From Gamarada debralockiae (lineage: Eukaryota; Ascomycota; Leotiomycetes; Helotiales; Hyphodiscaceae), in assembly GCA_002803225.1 (NCBI GenBank), contig NXFV01001531.1, positions 1 to 34,323 on the forward strand: DNA of 34,323 bases. The letters are read 5' to 3'. Below the pieces are notes generated by a model. The model saw only the letters and a program-made list of their open reading frames with translations, did no database searches and was not told the origin of the DNA. This document shows positions 1 to 10,755 of the stretch, piece by piece. Numbering within the stretch: position 1 is the first letter of the stretch; every line of letters starts with the position of its first letter. The position numbers and the translations under genes were made by a program.

Positions 1-940
1 TTTATCAACTCCTCTTCTCTTGCATCTGCGTTGATCAAGACCGAGTTAGAGGGCCGGCTAACCTTTACGTTTTTCTTACAGTGACAACCCTTGTGTTTGC
101 AGCAACAGCGACGCTAGCTCGTAGGAGCCAAGGAGTGTATGATAGGGCATGAAGCCGAAAAGATAAAGGAGTAGGAGTTTAGAAATAGAAAGCTGATTAT
201 ACTGATTCAAGTCCTCTTTGTGCGAGATAATTATGACGTGGCTGGATGTCATATGAGCTCAGGTGCACAGCTTAGATCCTCACTTAAAAGGCTAGCAGAT
301 TATATGATCTATGTAGGTATTAGAAAGTGTAGAAGGGAGAGAGGTGGAGTAGTAAAATGGTGTTTGTTTTGAGGAGGGAAGCATAAGGGGGATTGGACAA
401 TAAAGGCCAGTTGCATAACTAGTGTCAAATCGCTTGTTCCACACATCACCATTTTCTACCGCTTTTTAATAAATGTTATCAACACTTATAACTCCACAAC
501 CACACTGCTGATCGATATACTTTTTGCAGATAACTTATCAGTAGTATATAGGGTACTCGTATCTCAAAGCGCCAGGCTAGAGTGGCCGTAGATAAGGAGA
601 TCCCTACAAAAAGACCTACTCGCACCACAGCCTTCTCTGAATACTCACTTTGATGCCCTAACCGTAACAGCTACAGGTAGCTGGAGGGCAACAGGAGGGA
701 TCACAGCATATTAGAGAAGTAGCAATAGGGTAAAAGAGACAATAGTGGTTGTATTTGTAGTGGTTGAAAAGAGGTTTCGTAGTACTTGTGTTCTTAGGAA
801 TAAGAAAACTCGAGCTTGCCCTTCTCTAAGTAAGGTCGACAGCCCTTACTTATACTCCATTCCTAGATACTAGCTCCAGTAGCAGCTATACTAGCTACTA
901 GCCTCATACAAGCTAAGATCAGCATTTCCGATCCCTTCGG
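1..940. other. Gene-poor left flank
   Basis: No reading frame here has recognisable protein content, and I see no tRNA box pair or splice-bounded gene. The sequence is mixed in base composition with short purine runs. It may be old intergenic or transposon-derived DNA adjoining the tandem repeat that follows, but nothing specific can be assigned. Confidence 0.5.
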
Positions 941-1005
941 AGGTCACCGAGGTCTAGATCTCCAGCTCCTAGGTCACCTTGTGCCCTATGGCCTTCTAGA
1001 CCTTC

Positions 1006-1215
1006 AAGGCTTCCGCGGGTCTAAATCAACCCTTTGAGTCCCTGCAAGCCTAGACTACTCCTTCAAGGCTTCCGATCTTCAGGCTTCCGCGAGTCCAGAA
1101 CAACCCCTTCGAGTCCCTACAGGCCTAGACTACTCCTTCAAGGCCTAGGTCTTATTCTAGTCCTTTAGGGCTTTTTTGTCCTCAGGGCTTCCGCGAGTCT
1201 AGATCAACCCCTTGC
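1006..1215. repeat. Degenerate 74-75 bp tandem repeat
   Basis: The phrase ggcttccgcg recurs at 1008, 1082 and 1186, each time followed by a gagt/gtct-like word and caaccc. The 20-base phrase cctagactactccttcaagg is found at 1049-1068 and again at 1124-1143. The first two units are thus 74-75 bp apart, and the third is displaced and partly degraded. Shorter relatives of the unit (aggtctagatctccagctcc, ccttctagaccttcaagg) lie just to the left from about 950. No coding or structural role is apparent. Confidence 0.75.
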
Positions 1216-2143
1216 CTGATATTTTGCCTATTTGCAAGAGCTTTTTAGACTCTTTTCAACGGCGTGGTAAAGTCCTTGGCCGCGCGATTCTACATCCGGT
1301 CTCCAAAAGGGATATACTTAAGAGCGCGAATGCGAAGGAGTCCTTGTACTCCTATTTATTGGTTGGAACGCTAATCCCTTCCTTGTTGGGTCTAGTCTGT
1401 ATTTGCTTCTTCCTACAGGATAAGAAGCTCCTACCCCGCTTTGAAATTTTACACTCCTTAGATATCTACATGGTCAAGAATACATGATATTTCGCACCGA
1501 ATACAGTACCAACTGACACTATTACACTCCTACTAGCAACATTCATGTTTGCAAAGCCTGAAATTTTTAATAATCTCATCTCAAAGCATTTCTGTGTTAA
1601 GACGAAAATTGCAATACTTAAAAGCTATAAACTCTCATAGCCACCTAGATCATTTTTTAATGACTACCAGAGTTTTGGTCGATTCAGGAGAATCATGCCT
1701 TGAGGCAGAAAATAAGAATACCTAAACGAGACATAAATAACTGAAACTACAAGACACCTTGCTTGCCTAAAAGTGACATAACACGGCTTCGTGTATTGGA
1801 CAATATAATCGGTAAGCTCTAGGGGGAATCGAGTCATTTGTGTGAGGGGAGATGAATGTTGGTGGGCTTGTTATACTCTTATACAGCCATGACCAAAGCC
1901 TCAACCTGACCTTTTGATTTGCTAGACTCTGTATACCATGGTCTCGCAAATGCTTCTAGAACACTGCTACAATCCGGAGACGGGACAGGATTGAAGGCCT
2001 CTGCATGAACATGACTAGAAAGCAATACACCAGGATCAATTCTGTTTGCATGAAATTCATTGATTTGTGGTGTATTTATGCAGTGGCAGCATGCAAGTAC
2101 GGTGCTCACCACCATAACAAACAACCAACGACGTAGAGGGATA
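1216..2143. other. Intergenic, 3' side of OTU1
   Basis: A 91-codon open frame at 1212-1487 has a hydrophobic middle but matches nothing I know and lacks splice or start context. I treat it as unsupported. The rest, to the OTU1 stop codon, is AT-leaning and presumably includes the OTU1 3' untranslated region. Confidence 0.4.
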
Positions 2144-3316
2144 TCATGTCGTTACTTCAGCCATGTCATAGTGATTCGTTTGCTGTGCATGTCCAGCAGC
2201 TTGTTTCTCCCCATAGACAATGACACCGCATTCGTTGCACTTGATTGCCATTCCGCCAGTATCCGTGAAGTAATGCTTTTCCTTCAACTTCTGGCACAAC
2301 TCAAGAGCCTTCTCCAGTATGTATTCATCGTCGGATTCCCAAATTCTCTTGTCAAGCTCCGGCGGATTGTCGGCTTTCGTATGAGGGGGTTCGGACGGAC
2401 TTTGGACAATGGTATCATAATGGATACCCGAATAGACGAGGATGCACATAGTCTTCGCTTCTTCATTGTACCTATCGATTCGCAAAGACTGTTTATAATT
2501 AGCAGTGGTTTGTCAAAGGCGGTTCTGTGACGTACCTGCACATCAATGCTGCAAATTTGAATATCGAAATGTTTTGCCAGTATACCCATCTCAATGTAAC
2601 CACCCCATGCATCTTCGGTCTGGATCCACCGACAATAATCGTCAGGAGGTTGTTCAAGGACCACCTTTGTGTACCTTTTCGGATCCTGTTGTATGTAGCC
2701 AGCAATGAGAGCGCGGATCTCTGGCATGCCAAGATCATCACCGGTAGGGAGGACAGCGGTCGAAAATGCTCTGAAAAGACAACTGTTATCGTCGGGCATA
2801 ACTCGCAGTACTAGTAAAACTCAGCATCTCTCTGCAAAGCGGATTTTGGGAAGTTTTACCAAGAGTAGCCCCCCGTTCTGGAAGAGGCAATTCCGGGACA
2901 TCTCCTTGCATAGCTTTCTTCTTGAGAGAGACCGGTTTGGTTGATTTCTGCTTTGGATCTGAAGCATTCATGCCAGCGAAAGAGACGGATGTTGCGGACT
3001 CTGCTCCCTTTGGTGTTGGCTTGGCTGGTGATATATGTTGTGATTGTTTGCCTGGAGTAGCACCTGCGTTGGCAGCCGCATCCTCATTTGGACTAATTGT
3101 GAGTGTTTCCCCGTTCAACTTGACATCCAGGCTCATCAATGGTTTGGATCGTTGGCTTTGCTCCAAGAGCAGAGGCTTAGGCGGATATCCATATTTGACA
3201 TCGAACTGAGTGACAGAACTCTTCTCGATGATCTGGTCGATCAGGTCGCCAACTGTAGCATCATCCGCAAGTGTTAATGTCGCAGCGCCTCCTGGGCCTT
3301 TAAGTCGCACACGCAT
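2144..3316 (-). CDS. OTU1: Ubiquitin thioesterase OTU1 (YOD1-like deubiquitinase)
   Basis: This is an OTU-family cysteine protease that cleaves ubiquitin chains and in yeast and animals works with the Cdc48/p97 segregase. Exons on the minus strand are 3316-2860, 2810-2536 and 2488-2144 (358 aa), with introns of 49 and 47 bp. Residues 1 to about 75 form a ubiquitin-like/UBX-type fold (starting MRVRLKGPGG), followed by a Pro/Ser/Lys-rich linker. The OTU core starts at about residue 153 with DDNSCLF, giving catalytic Cys163 and the preceding Asp160; the catalytic His is in SGIHYDT (His267). A C-terminal C2H2 finger has Cys328, Cys331, His344 and His350, the diagnostic OTU1/YOD1 architecture. The yeast protein is about 300 aa, so the length fits with a longer linker. 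It is divergently transcribed from the RSC1/2-like gene. The first exon joins in frame (TL-V-LRVMPDDN), which supports the splice choice. Confidence 0.93.
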
Positions 3317-3689
3317 GGTGATTCTGGTGAGGTTGTGTGACGATTGTAGAGCCCGAAGAAAATTGACTTATGGGAAAGACTACATGGTCCGCCCCAGTGA
3401 TTTCGCACCCTCTTGACAATTATTCAGCTTCGCCAGATTGTAGTGTCATAGTGAATTATGACTTTAGTGACAAATAGATTTCGAGGTCCACATCGCCGAA
3501 ATGGAAGTGGCAACTGGCAAGGCTGAGTGAGGTGTCGCAAGGCAAAGAAGGGGCAGCCGTGGCACGTGAAAAAGTGGGACATCAAAAGTTCCGTCGAGAC
3601 GCGCTCGAGTTCGACCTCGAGACCGCGAACCCATGCTCTCGTCAACCACCAACTCCAAACAATTGTCATCCACAACAACATCGTGAACC
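3317..3689. promoter_or_regulatory. Divergent promoter OTU1 / RSC1-like
   Basis: The 373 bp between the two ATGs must carry both promoters and both 5' untranslated leaders. No TATA box in a convincing position was seen. A CCACATCGCC segment and the CACGTG word near 3561 (a generic E-box-like palindrome) are visible, but their use is not demonstrated. Confidence 0.5.
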
Positions 3690-6608
3690 ATGGAGGACAC
3701 GAAGATGGCGTCGCAAAGCCCTCCTCCGCCACCCGCCGAGGTCAAGGCAGAAGAACAACTTGCAGAATCCAAGGAACCGGAAGTCACCGAGGGCAATGCG
3801 ACAACTCCTGCTCCCGAGCCTGAGACCGCGCCCACGCCCACATCTGCGCCGGCATCTGGCATACCCAAGCAAGTCGTTGAAGTTATTGAGGGTATTCTAC
3901 ATCGATTGACAGCTTATAAAACTGAAGAGTACGTGTTTGAAGCACTTAATGAGCTTTATTTAAGCTGACTAGTCCAGTGGTTATGAAGTATCCCAACATT
4001 TTCAGCGCAAGGTCAACAAGAGACTATTGCCAGATTACTTCGATGTTATCAAGGAGCCGATGGCGTTCAGTACAATTAGGGTAAGTGGATTGCTCTTGCT
4101 AAATCCTGTGGATATTATACTTAGCTTTGCCATAGCAAAAACTTCTGAAGAAGCAATACATGAGCTGGTCGCAATTCGTTCGAGATTTTGCTCTGATCTG
4201 CCACAATGCCCAAGTTTACAATCGACCATCCGCCGTTGTCTATCAGGATGCCGTCCAACTTCGAGAATTATTCAAGGCCGAATTGCGGAAGCTAGTTGAG
4301 AAGGGTGTCATAACTGCTGAAGACGCGGAGTTACCAGACCTTGGAGAGATTCCTGAAGTAGAAGACTCGCCTCCTCCCGATCCAGAAGATGAAGAACCCG
4401 AAGAAGAAGACGAAGAGGAGGAAGAGGAAGAGGAAGAAGACGATACCGATGACGACCGCCCTCGTCGGAGAGGAAAGGGTCGTCGTTCTTCAACAGCCGC
4501 TAAGAAGGCAGCTGATGGCTCCAAAGAGGACCCAGAAACACAGAAGAAGCGTGGCCGCCCGCCTAAGGTTCATACTCCGATGGAGGCTCGTATCAACACT
4601 ATTTTGAAGGGATTGAGGAAGTTCAAGAATCCAGCTACTGGGGAGCTCAAGATTTTACCATTTGAGAAGCTGCCGGACAAAGCCGTGACTCCAGACTATT
4701 ACCAAGAGATCAAGAACCCCATTGCAATGGATCTGATTAAACGAAAGGCCAAGAGAAAGAAGTACACTTCTGTTGACCAGGCTATGAAGGATTTGGAGCT
4801 CATGTTTGAGAATGCAAAGTCGTACAATGTGGACGATAGTATAATCTACAAGGATGCTGTGGATTTACAGAAAGAAGCTCGGAATCTTGCAGAGCAGGAG
4901 AAGAAGAAACCCGACAGCGATTTCGTGGATGAGGATGGACGCCTTCCTTTATCGGAAATTCTCTACAACGGCGAGCTATGGAAGGTTGGAGATTGGATCC
5001 ATTTAACAAATCCCAACGATGTTACAAAGCCCATTGTCGCCCAGATTTACCGTACCTGGCAGGATTCTCACGGACAGAAGTGGATCAATGCTTGTTGGTA
5101 TTACCGTCCGGAGCAAACCGTTCACCAATATGAACGCCATTTCTTTGAGAACGAGGTTGTCAAGACTGGACAATATCGAGATCACAAGATTGATGAGGTT
5201 GTCGATCGTTGCTTTGTGATGTTCTTTACTCGATACAACAAAGGCCGCCCTCGTGGATTCCCAGCTGATAAGGAGGTCTATGTTTGCGAGGCTCGATATA
5301 ATGAGGAGAAGCACAAGTTGAACAAGATCAAGACTTGGGCTAGTTGTGTGCCAGACGAGGTCAGAGAGAAGGACTATGAAATGGATCTCTTCGATGCGCC
5401 GAGAAAGATGAAGAAGGTCCCGAGTCCGATCAAGCATTTGCTTCGAGAAGACGCCAAAGAGGATGATGATTTACCCAAGCCGACCTGGGGAGCTGCAAAT
5501 GCACCTCCGATTGTTGGAGCTGTCCATAAGCGTCCTCGTGAAGCCAATGTGAGTTTCCTTCAAACAAACCACGCTTAAATGTATGTCGCCGCTAACGACT
5601 CAGGAATCCCCACCTCCCTCACCAACTCCGACACCTCCCCCTGTTTCACCTGAACCAGTTCGTCGACCAACAACAAGCGATAGACCACGCTACGACTCTC
5701 AGGGAGACGTCGCAATGTCTGGAACTCAGTTGAACGCACCTCTTCCTTCGCCATCAGCACATGCCAATGTCAGCCAACCTTCGTATGGCCAACAGTTTGC
5801 ACAACCCAGACCGTCACCTTCACCAGCACCTGTTCTTCACCATCAAGCTTCCTACGGTTCTCAGGGATCAGGTCATCACGCAGCTTTGCCACAGACGCCC
5901 CTTTACCACCAGCCGCAACACTTCAATCAATACCCCCAAGCCGCCACGACGCCCGTTGCTCAACATGCAAATCCCCTAGCCAACTACAACCACTACCAGA
6001 GTCCTGCTCCGCGTCCAGTCGTACCCGTTGCAAACCCCCACGCTTCTGCTGCCAATGCCTACAACCCTCCTCGAGCACCGGAAGTCTATACCCTCGCCGA
6101 AGGCCCTAACTCCTCTATCCCAGCCGACATCAGAGCTCAATTCCACCACGATGACTACGGCAAGATCATCTTCTACACCGCCCCTCCTCTTGATGCCAAT
6201 CCAGTTCCCGAAGAGATACGAGATCTTGGTCACAGTCTTCGCTATCTAGCGGACAAGGCCCGAAGCAAGGAGGAACTCGAGACGAAGCGCAAGGCTCGTG
6301 CCGCTCAACTTGAAATCGAGGCATCCGAGAAGATGAAGCGAATTAAGGCCGACAACGAGAGTAAGAAGGTCTGGATCTCGGAGCAGAAAGTGAAGGCCAT
6401 GAGCACTTGGAGCGAGCACATGGAGAAGGGTACCGACGAGATATACAAGCAGATGTATGGTGAGAACTGGGAGGAGATGCGAGCTTTGCATTTGCAGAGG
6501 CTGGCTCTCGAGCAGGTTGAAGCTACTGAGAAGCAGAAAGATGCTGAGGCATTTTTGAATGAGAGAAAGGATGAGAAAGAGGTCAAGATTACGGGGTTTA
6601 AGTTTTGA
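3690..6608 (+). CDS. RSC1: RSC chromatin-remodelling subunit Rsc1/Rsc2-like (double bromodomain, BAH)
   Basis: Exons 3690-3928, 3978-4080, 4136-5548 and 5604-6608 give 919 aa, close to yeast Rsc1/Rsc2 (about 900 aa). A Pro/Glu-rich N-terminus leads to bromodomain 1 (about 58-165), whose PDYFDVIKEPM loop spans the second exon and whose acetyl-lysine Asn lies in VYNRP. A run of Glu/Asp (about 195-221) and an AT-hook-like KKRGRPPK (about 251-258) precede bromodomain 2 (about 263-365, with PDYYQEIKNPIAMD and SYNVDD). The BAH domain is at about 385-520 (YNGELWKVGDWI, YYRPEQT). The tail is Pro/Gln-rich with a final charged helical region of about 130 residues rich in Lys/Glu. The family acts in the nucleus, reading acetylated histones for the RSC nucleosome remodeler. 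The start MEDTKM is the first in-frame ATG; a second Met five codons later is possible. The third intron (5549-5603) has a textbook CTAAC branch. Confidence 0.93.
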
Positions 6609-6786
6609 TGTAACTTGCGTCGAATGAGCCAGCGTTTGTTAATGTATTCTCTGTACTATAGTCCAAAAGTTGCATGTCGGGGAGTTTGGTGGAGGGCTTG
6701 ATGATGGATGGGCTACGATAGATACCAGACTGGCTTCGAATAAAATGATTCTTTGATTTTCATAATTACTCATGCAGCGTGAATAA
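6609..6786. other. 3' flank of the RSC1-like gene
   Basis: This is short intergenic sequence containing the RSC1-like 3' untranslated region, with AATAAA-like and ATAAT words (for example near 6740). Nothing else was recognised. Confidence 0.4.
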
Positions 6787-7285
6787 TTATGAAGCTTTCG
6801 ATTCCTTATACTGGCACCTATAAGAGTCCCCCGAGTTAGCAAAAGGGACCAAAGCATCGGGATCGACTTTGTTAGGATCGGATGTCATAACAGCCAGGGA
6901 GGAGACTTTACCGAAGACTAACTGGTAAGTTGGGTACGGCTCCACTGTGAAGAAGGGGAGCTTGAAGAATTCAGTGGCGTACTTATCTGTTGATGAGGTA
7001 AAGAGCGAGAGTCTGCGGTCCTTAGACCTGATGTAGTGGAATACCTTCGACAATGAGAACAACCTCGAAAACGATAGGGATATCGCCAACGACAACTCAA
7101 ATGACGATGAAAGCATGGGGCAAATATTTCCTAGGGCCTTGCGAGCACGAGGGCGCTCATGATCTCCCTTTTTGACGGAGGTTCGCTGAATGTGGACAGG
7201 TCGGACAGTGCTCCTACCGAGGACTTATGGTTCTCGAGGAATCCGAAGAACAATTGCTCACCGAATTTGAAGGATTGACGAGCCA
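6787..7285 (-). pseudogene. Possible broken hypothetical gene
   Basis: Two minus-strand frames abut here. One runs from the ATG at about 7285 (MARQSFKFGEQLF...) to a TAG at 7131-7133, ending ALVLARP. The next frame is open across the same point and continues to 6787 with a hydrophobic Ser/Leu-rich stretch (LSLAISLSFSRLFSLSKVF) and a polar C-terminus. Inserting or removing one base at about 7135 would fuse them into one protein of roughly 165 residues. No splice signals explain the shift. I do not recognise the family. It may be a frameshifted relic, a sequencing error, or two chance frames; the hydrophobic segment could be membrane-associated. Upstream, the first frame stays open to 7511 without a convincing start. 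Confidence 0.3.
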
Positions 7286-7511
7286 TGGTTTCTTTTATGT
7301 TTACTCGTGTTGTGCTGAAGGAGCAGAGCGTCCTTATTTTGACGAACGAGCTTGAATGGCATATCCATGGCAACTTCCAAACAGAGTAAAATGTCACGTT
7401 CAACTGTTGAGGACAAACTGATGCAGCTAGAATGGGAATACTTCCCCTTCTTATTTCTAGGGACGTTCTGAGCGGTCCCTTGTCACTGGGGATCAACCAT
7501 CGCACGTACAC

Positions 7512-8272
7512 TGAACGCAGAAAGACCGCGAATATTCTTCAGCCAGAGGGAGAATCAAAACACAAGTACTCAGACCCAGGGAAGTCCTGTGAAATTGCTT
7601 CAGACTAGATGCCCTGGAGTTCTGGGCTAGGAAATAGGGGCAGCTGGGTGACATTGACGACGATAATATATTACGACAACGATTTTGGAGGTGACAGCGA
7701 CAAAATCACCTCGTTTGGAACATATCTAGGTCACATCCAAGTCCCATCTCCCTTCCAAATGGAACCACATGTAAACTACTTGTAAATTACGCCCCTGATT
7801 TGGGCTTGATTTAAAGCAGTGAAATCTGGGTTCGATGCTTGGAAGTCGAGGAATGCTGTGGAGATTGATGACCGGAGATCAATATCATACTCTTAGATGT
7901 TTCCAACTTTATTGTCGTCGTCTGTGTGCCCTCAATGCCGATTCGGGTTTCCAGCTCATCGAATGCAGACTCCAAAGTTGTCCAAACACGTAGTATAATG
8001 CAGCAAAAGTGCTATGGGTAGAAGGAGGATCGCTGGGCTAAGACACTCACGCACTTCCTTTTATGGTTTCTCCGAGCGTTCAAGTATCTCCCGAAGGTTA
8101 ACCAAGCACATTGAGGTGAAAGTGGAAGGGGTTGTTCATTTAGATTCTTCCCCGCTCGTACAGGTATCTCACAGTGTATACTCTCCGTAACAGATCGGTA
8201 TCGGCGAAACCCCCAAACACCGCCCCAATGCAAGATTTTTATTCCCAACCCATATGCAATAACCGCCCGTCT
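7512..8272. other. Intergenic stretch before the nucleoporin 3' end
   Basis: No recognised gene is present. A GGTTCGATGCTTGG word at about 7829 resembles a tRNA B box but has no partner A box or cloverleaf. Short frames in 8012-8248 have no family resemblance. The sequence adjoining 8272 is probably the 3' untranslated region of the FG protein. Confidence 0.45.
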
Positions 8273-10148
8273 TCAAAAATCCCACAAACACCACTCTCTC
8301 TTTGGAGGAAGCATAGGTAGAACACCTCCTTCGAATTCCCCCGTTTGCCGCACGTGCATGTATGCTGCCTTTGTCTGATCATCGTAGACGGCGTCCTCCA
8401 TTTCTGTATCTTTGTAAAACGGTGGAGCTCCTTGAGGGAACCATATCTTTTCCCAGGATCGGTCATTTCTTTCGAAACCTGGCTCGCCATCTCTATAGAC
8501 TACTCTTCTGCCCTTGAACATCGTTATTTTTCCATTGGCTCCCACTGTCGCGTAGGAGTTCAGGGGTGGATGCTGTCCGGAGCCGCTGGGTGCTACCGGC
8601 TGATACGATGGAGGAGCGTTGCTGAATTGATTGGCGGCTGCAGCTGGTGCGGGCTTCCCGAATGGATTCGCATTTGTTGGATTCGGTCCATTTGAAGGTG
8701 CGCCGAATGGGTTACTAGGTGCAGGTAGAGTGGGTTGAGGCTTACCAAATGGGTTTGCTGCATTAGGCGCAGTAGGCCCTGGGCCGAATGGGCTGGGTTT
8801 CGGTGCTGAAGTTTCCCCAAACGGATTCGCTACTGGGGCCTGCGTAGCTGGAGCTCCAAAGGGGTTCTTTGGCGCAGGAGAGGGTGCACTAAACGGATTT
8901 TGCGATGGTGTTTGGCTGCTTGGAGCTCCGAATGGATTCTCTGGAGCCGGTGAAGATGCTCCAAATGGCCCAGAAGTTCCGCCGAATGGATTTGCTGGTG
9001 CTGGTAGTGACGGGGCACCAAATGGGTTGGATGTTGCTGGCTGTGAGGGCGCACCAAAAGCGCCTGAAGTAGCTGGTTGAGACGGCTGCCCAAAAGCACT
9101 TCCAGTGCCAGCGAATGAAGAGAACCCCCCAGAAGGACCAGAGCCACCAGATGGCGCCCCAAAAGGATTTGGTTTCTGTCCCAGAGCGGAAGGTTGACCA
9201 AAGGCCCCACCTGCGCCAGGTTGTGACGGTGCCCCGAAAGCTGGCGTAGCGAATGCTGGCTGGCTCCGAGCACCGAATGGATTGGGCTTCGCACCAAGAG
9301 CAGAGGGTTGGCCAAATGCTCCACTCGTGGCTCCCAGGCTAGGAGCGCCAAAAGCTGAAGTTGTTGCTGGCTGACTCGGAGCACCCAAAACATTACTTGT
9401 AGGTTTCGCAGCTTGAAATGTATTTGAGTTGTTCCCTTGTGCGAATGCATTGGGGTTCTGTGGTGCCCCTGAGGTGGAATCTCGGACAATGTCAATTCTG
9501 TTCGGGTGGTTCTTCTCTGCGTTGATGATGAAGTCGATAGCCCCATCAACGTTGTTGAGAGCATTTTGTATCTGCTGTTCTGAGGCCTGAACTAACTTTT
9601 CTGCATCTTGTGCCTACCGTCCATCAGCAAATGTCTATATATTCCGGAGCAATTCACGTACCGCTTGTTGGGGGTTCCCAGATCGCACGCCCATGTAATG
9701 TAGAACCCGCATCTCTTCGAAACTCTGCTCCCGCATCGGTCCTCCAAATAGCTGCTCTGGTGCATTGCGTCCGGGTCCATACGCTGAGAGGATCCATTGC
9801 GGTCGTTCCGTTGAAAGATCTGTAATGATCTGATTCTTGTCGAGTTGGAAGGGTAGGATTCGTGATGTCGATGCTTTTCAATTGTCAACAGTGTTCCTTT
9901 AACAAAGTGAATATCTCACCTCCAGCCTGGTAGCCACTGCTTGTTCGTGTATTCGAGTTGTCGCGCTGGAGGGGAGCAAAAGGATTGCTACTAGGAATGT
10001 CGCGGTCGGGTGGGGGATGTTCGAATCTACACCGATCTGTTGGCAGCAGTCAGCTCATTGTTCCAAACAAAGTGAATATGTAGGGATCGAGCTCACCTCC
10101 AAATCGACACGAGCCTGGCACACCCGTCCAATTCCTACATACTACCAT
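8273..10148 (-). CDS. NUP42: FG-repeat nucleoporin with N-terminal CCCH zinc finger (Nup42-type)
   Basis: Exons on the minus strand are 10148-10097, 10036-9920, 9873-9662 and 9613-8273, giving 573 aa. The first two exons together build one CCCH finger: Cys4, Cys14, Cys20 and His24 (C-X9-C-X5-C-X3-H), split by the first intron inside ...CRFG/DRC.... A helical middle part follows (LDKNQIITDLSTERPQW, YGPGRNAPEQLFGG, then an EKLVQASEQQIQNA helix). Residues from about 200 to 470 are Gly/Pro/Ser/Ala-rich with about 18 FG dipeptides, mostly NPFG, SAFG and GAFG. The conserved end is PPKREWCLWDF. CCCH plus FG repeats is the architecture of Nup42/NLP1, which sits on the cytoplasmic face of the pore and works with Gle1 and Dbp5 in mRNA export; fission yeast Amo1 is a relative. 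The precise orthology is inferred. The in-frame joins of three small introns (60, 46 and 48 bp) support the model. Confidence 0.85.
8720..9400 (-). repeat. FG-repeat coding region of the nucleoporin
   Basis: The DNA here repeats a short GC-rich motif encoding A-P-S/N-P-F-G-like units at irregular 24-60 bp spacing. This low-complexity composition produces long spurious open frames in other registers, which should not be annotated. Confidence 0.8.
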
Positions 10149-10517
10149 CTTCGCAGTCGCAAGACGACCCTAGATCTACCTGTTCGTGCCTGGCGCATTT
10201 CTGGATCTCATGCCATTGCAGAAGAAGAGTAGGGTACTGTGAGAAAGCGAAAGACCAATATTGCGAAGTTACGTTGCGGAACAAAAACGGCTGCGGAGTC
10301 GCAAAAACAACACCCTGTCGTTGGGAGACGCGAAAATTCGCGACGACTCGGCAGACTCCACGTGACCATGTGGAATAGGAGTCGGGAACTCGCGCGTTTG
10401 AAGTTTGTAAAGTGGCATCTCTTCGCTTTCAAATAAGGTGTACGAGGTGCAGAGTAGCAGGTACTTTTATTATCTACTTCGTACACAGGGGTTTGAAGTC
10501 GAAGAATGTACAGGCAG
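10149..10517. promoter_or_regulatory. Nup42-like promoter region
   Basis: This is the sequence upstream of the nucleoporin ATG, up to the duplicated COG3 tail. It includes GC-rich words with CACGTGACC at about 10359 (E-box-like). No other gene is seen. Confidence 0.4.
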
Positions 10518-10755
10518 GCAACTACGACTGCTCGCCCAGCTCAATGTCCATAAGCGAGCCTCTCTATCTCATCAAAGACCATTTCTAAAATCTCCTCCAG
10601 CTCCTCATTTGCCTCCAACGCCGCATGCTTCCGCTCGCAACTACGATTCCTCAGCCCGAATCATTCTCCATAAGCCAGCCTTTGTGATCTCATCGAACAC
10701 CGTGTCTAAAAGTTCCTCCAGCTCCTTATTTGCCTTCACCACTGCATCCTTTTTC
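10518..10755 (-). repeat. Diverged tandem duplication of the COG3 3' end
   Basis: Two copies of a segment of about 119-121 bp lie head to tail: 10518-10636 (outside the gene) and 10637-10755 (the last coding part of COG3). The word gcaactacga begins each copy at 10518 and 10637, and cctccagctcctcatttgcc at 10594 matches cctccagctccttatttgcc at 10715. On the minus strand the outer copy still reads ALEANEELEEILEMVFDEIE, against VVKANKELEELLDTVFDEIT in the gene. The copies differ by substitutions and a net 2-bp length difference, so this is an old duplication. Confidence 0.85.

Noticed and set aside
1212..1487. 91-codon frame with a hydrophobic centre
   Set aside because: No homology that I recognise, no leader or splice context, and it overlaps the end of a degenerate repeat array.
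2060..2530. 156-codon plus-strand frame
   Set aside because: It is antisense to the OTU1 catalytic and zinc-finger exons, which have clear family motifs; the plus frame has none.
4243..4524. Minus-strand frame with a long poly-Ser stretch
   Set aside because: It is the antisense of the acidic Glu/Asp run of the RSC1-like protein (GAAGAGGAA repeats read as Ser codons), with no independent support.
7820..7845. tRNA B-box-like GGTTCGATGC
   Set aside because: No A box, acceptor stem or anticodon arm can be drawn around it.
8830..9564. 244-codon minus-strand frame rich in His/Leu/Gln
   Set aside because: It is another register of the repetitive FG-repeat coding DNA; the repeat composition suppresses stops in several frames.
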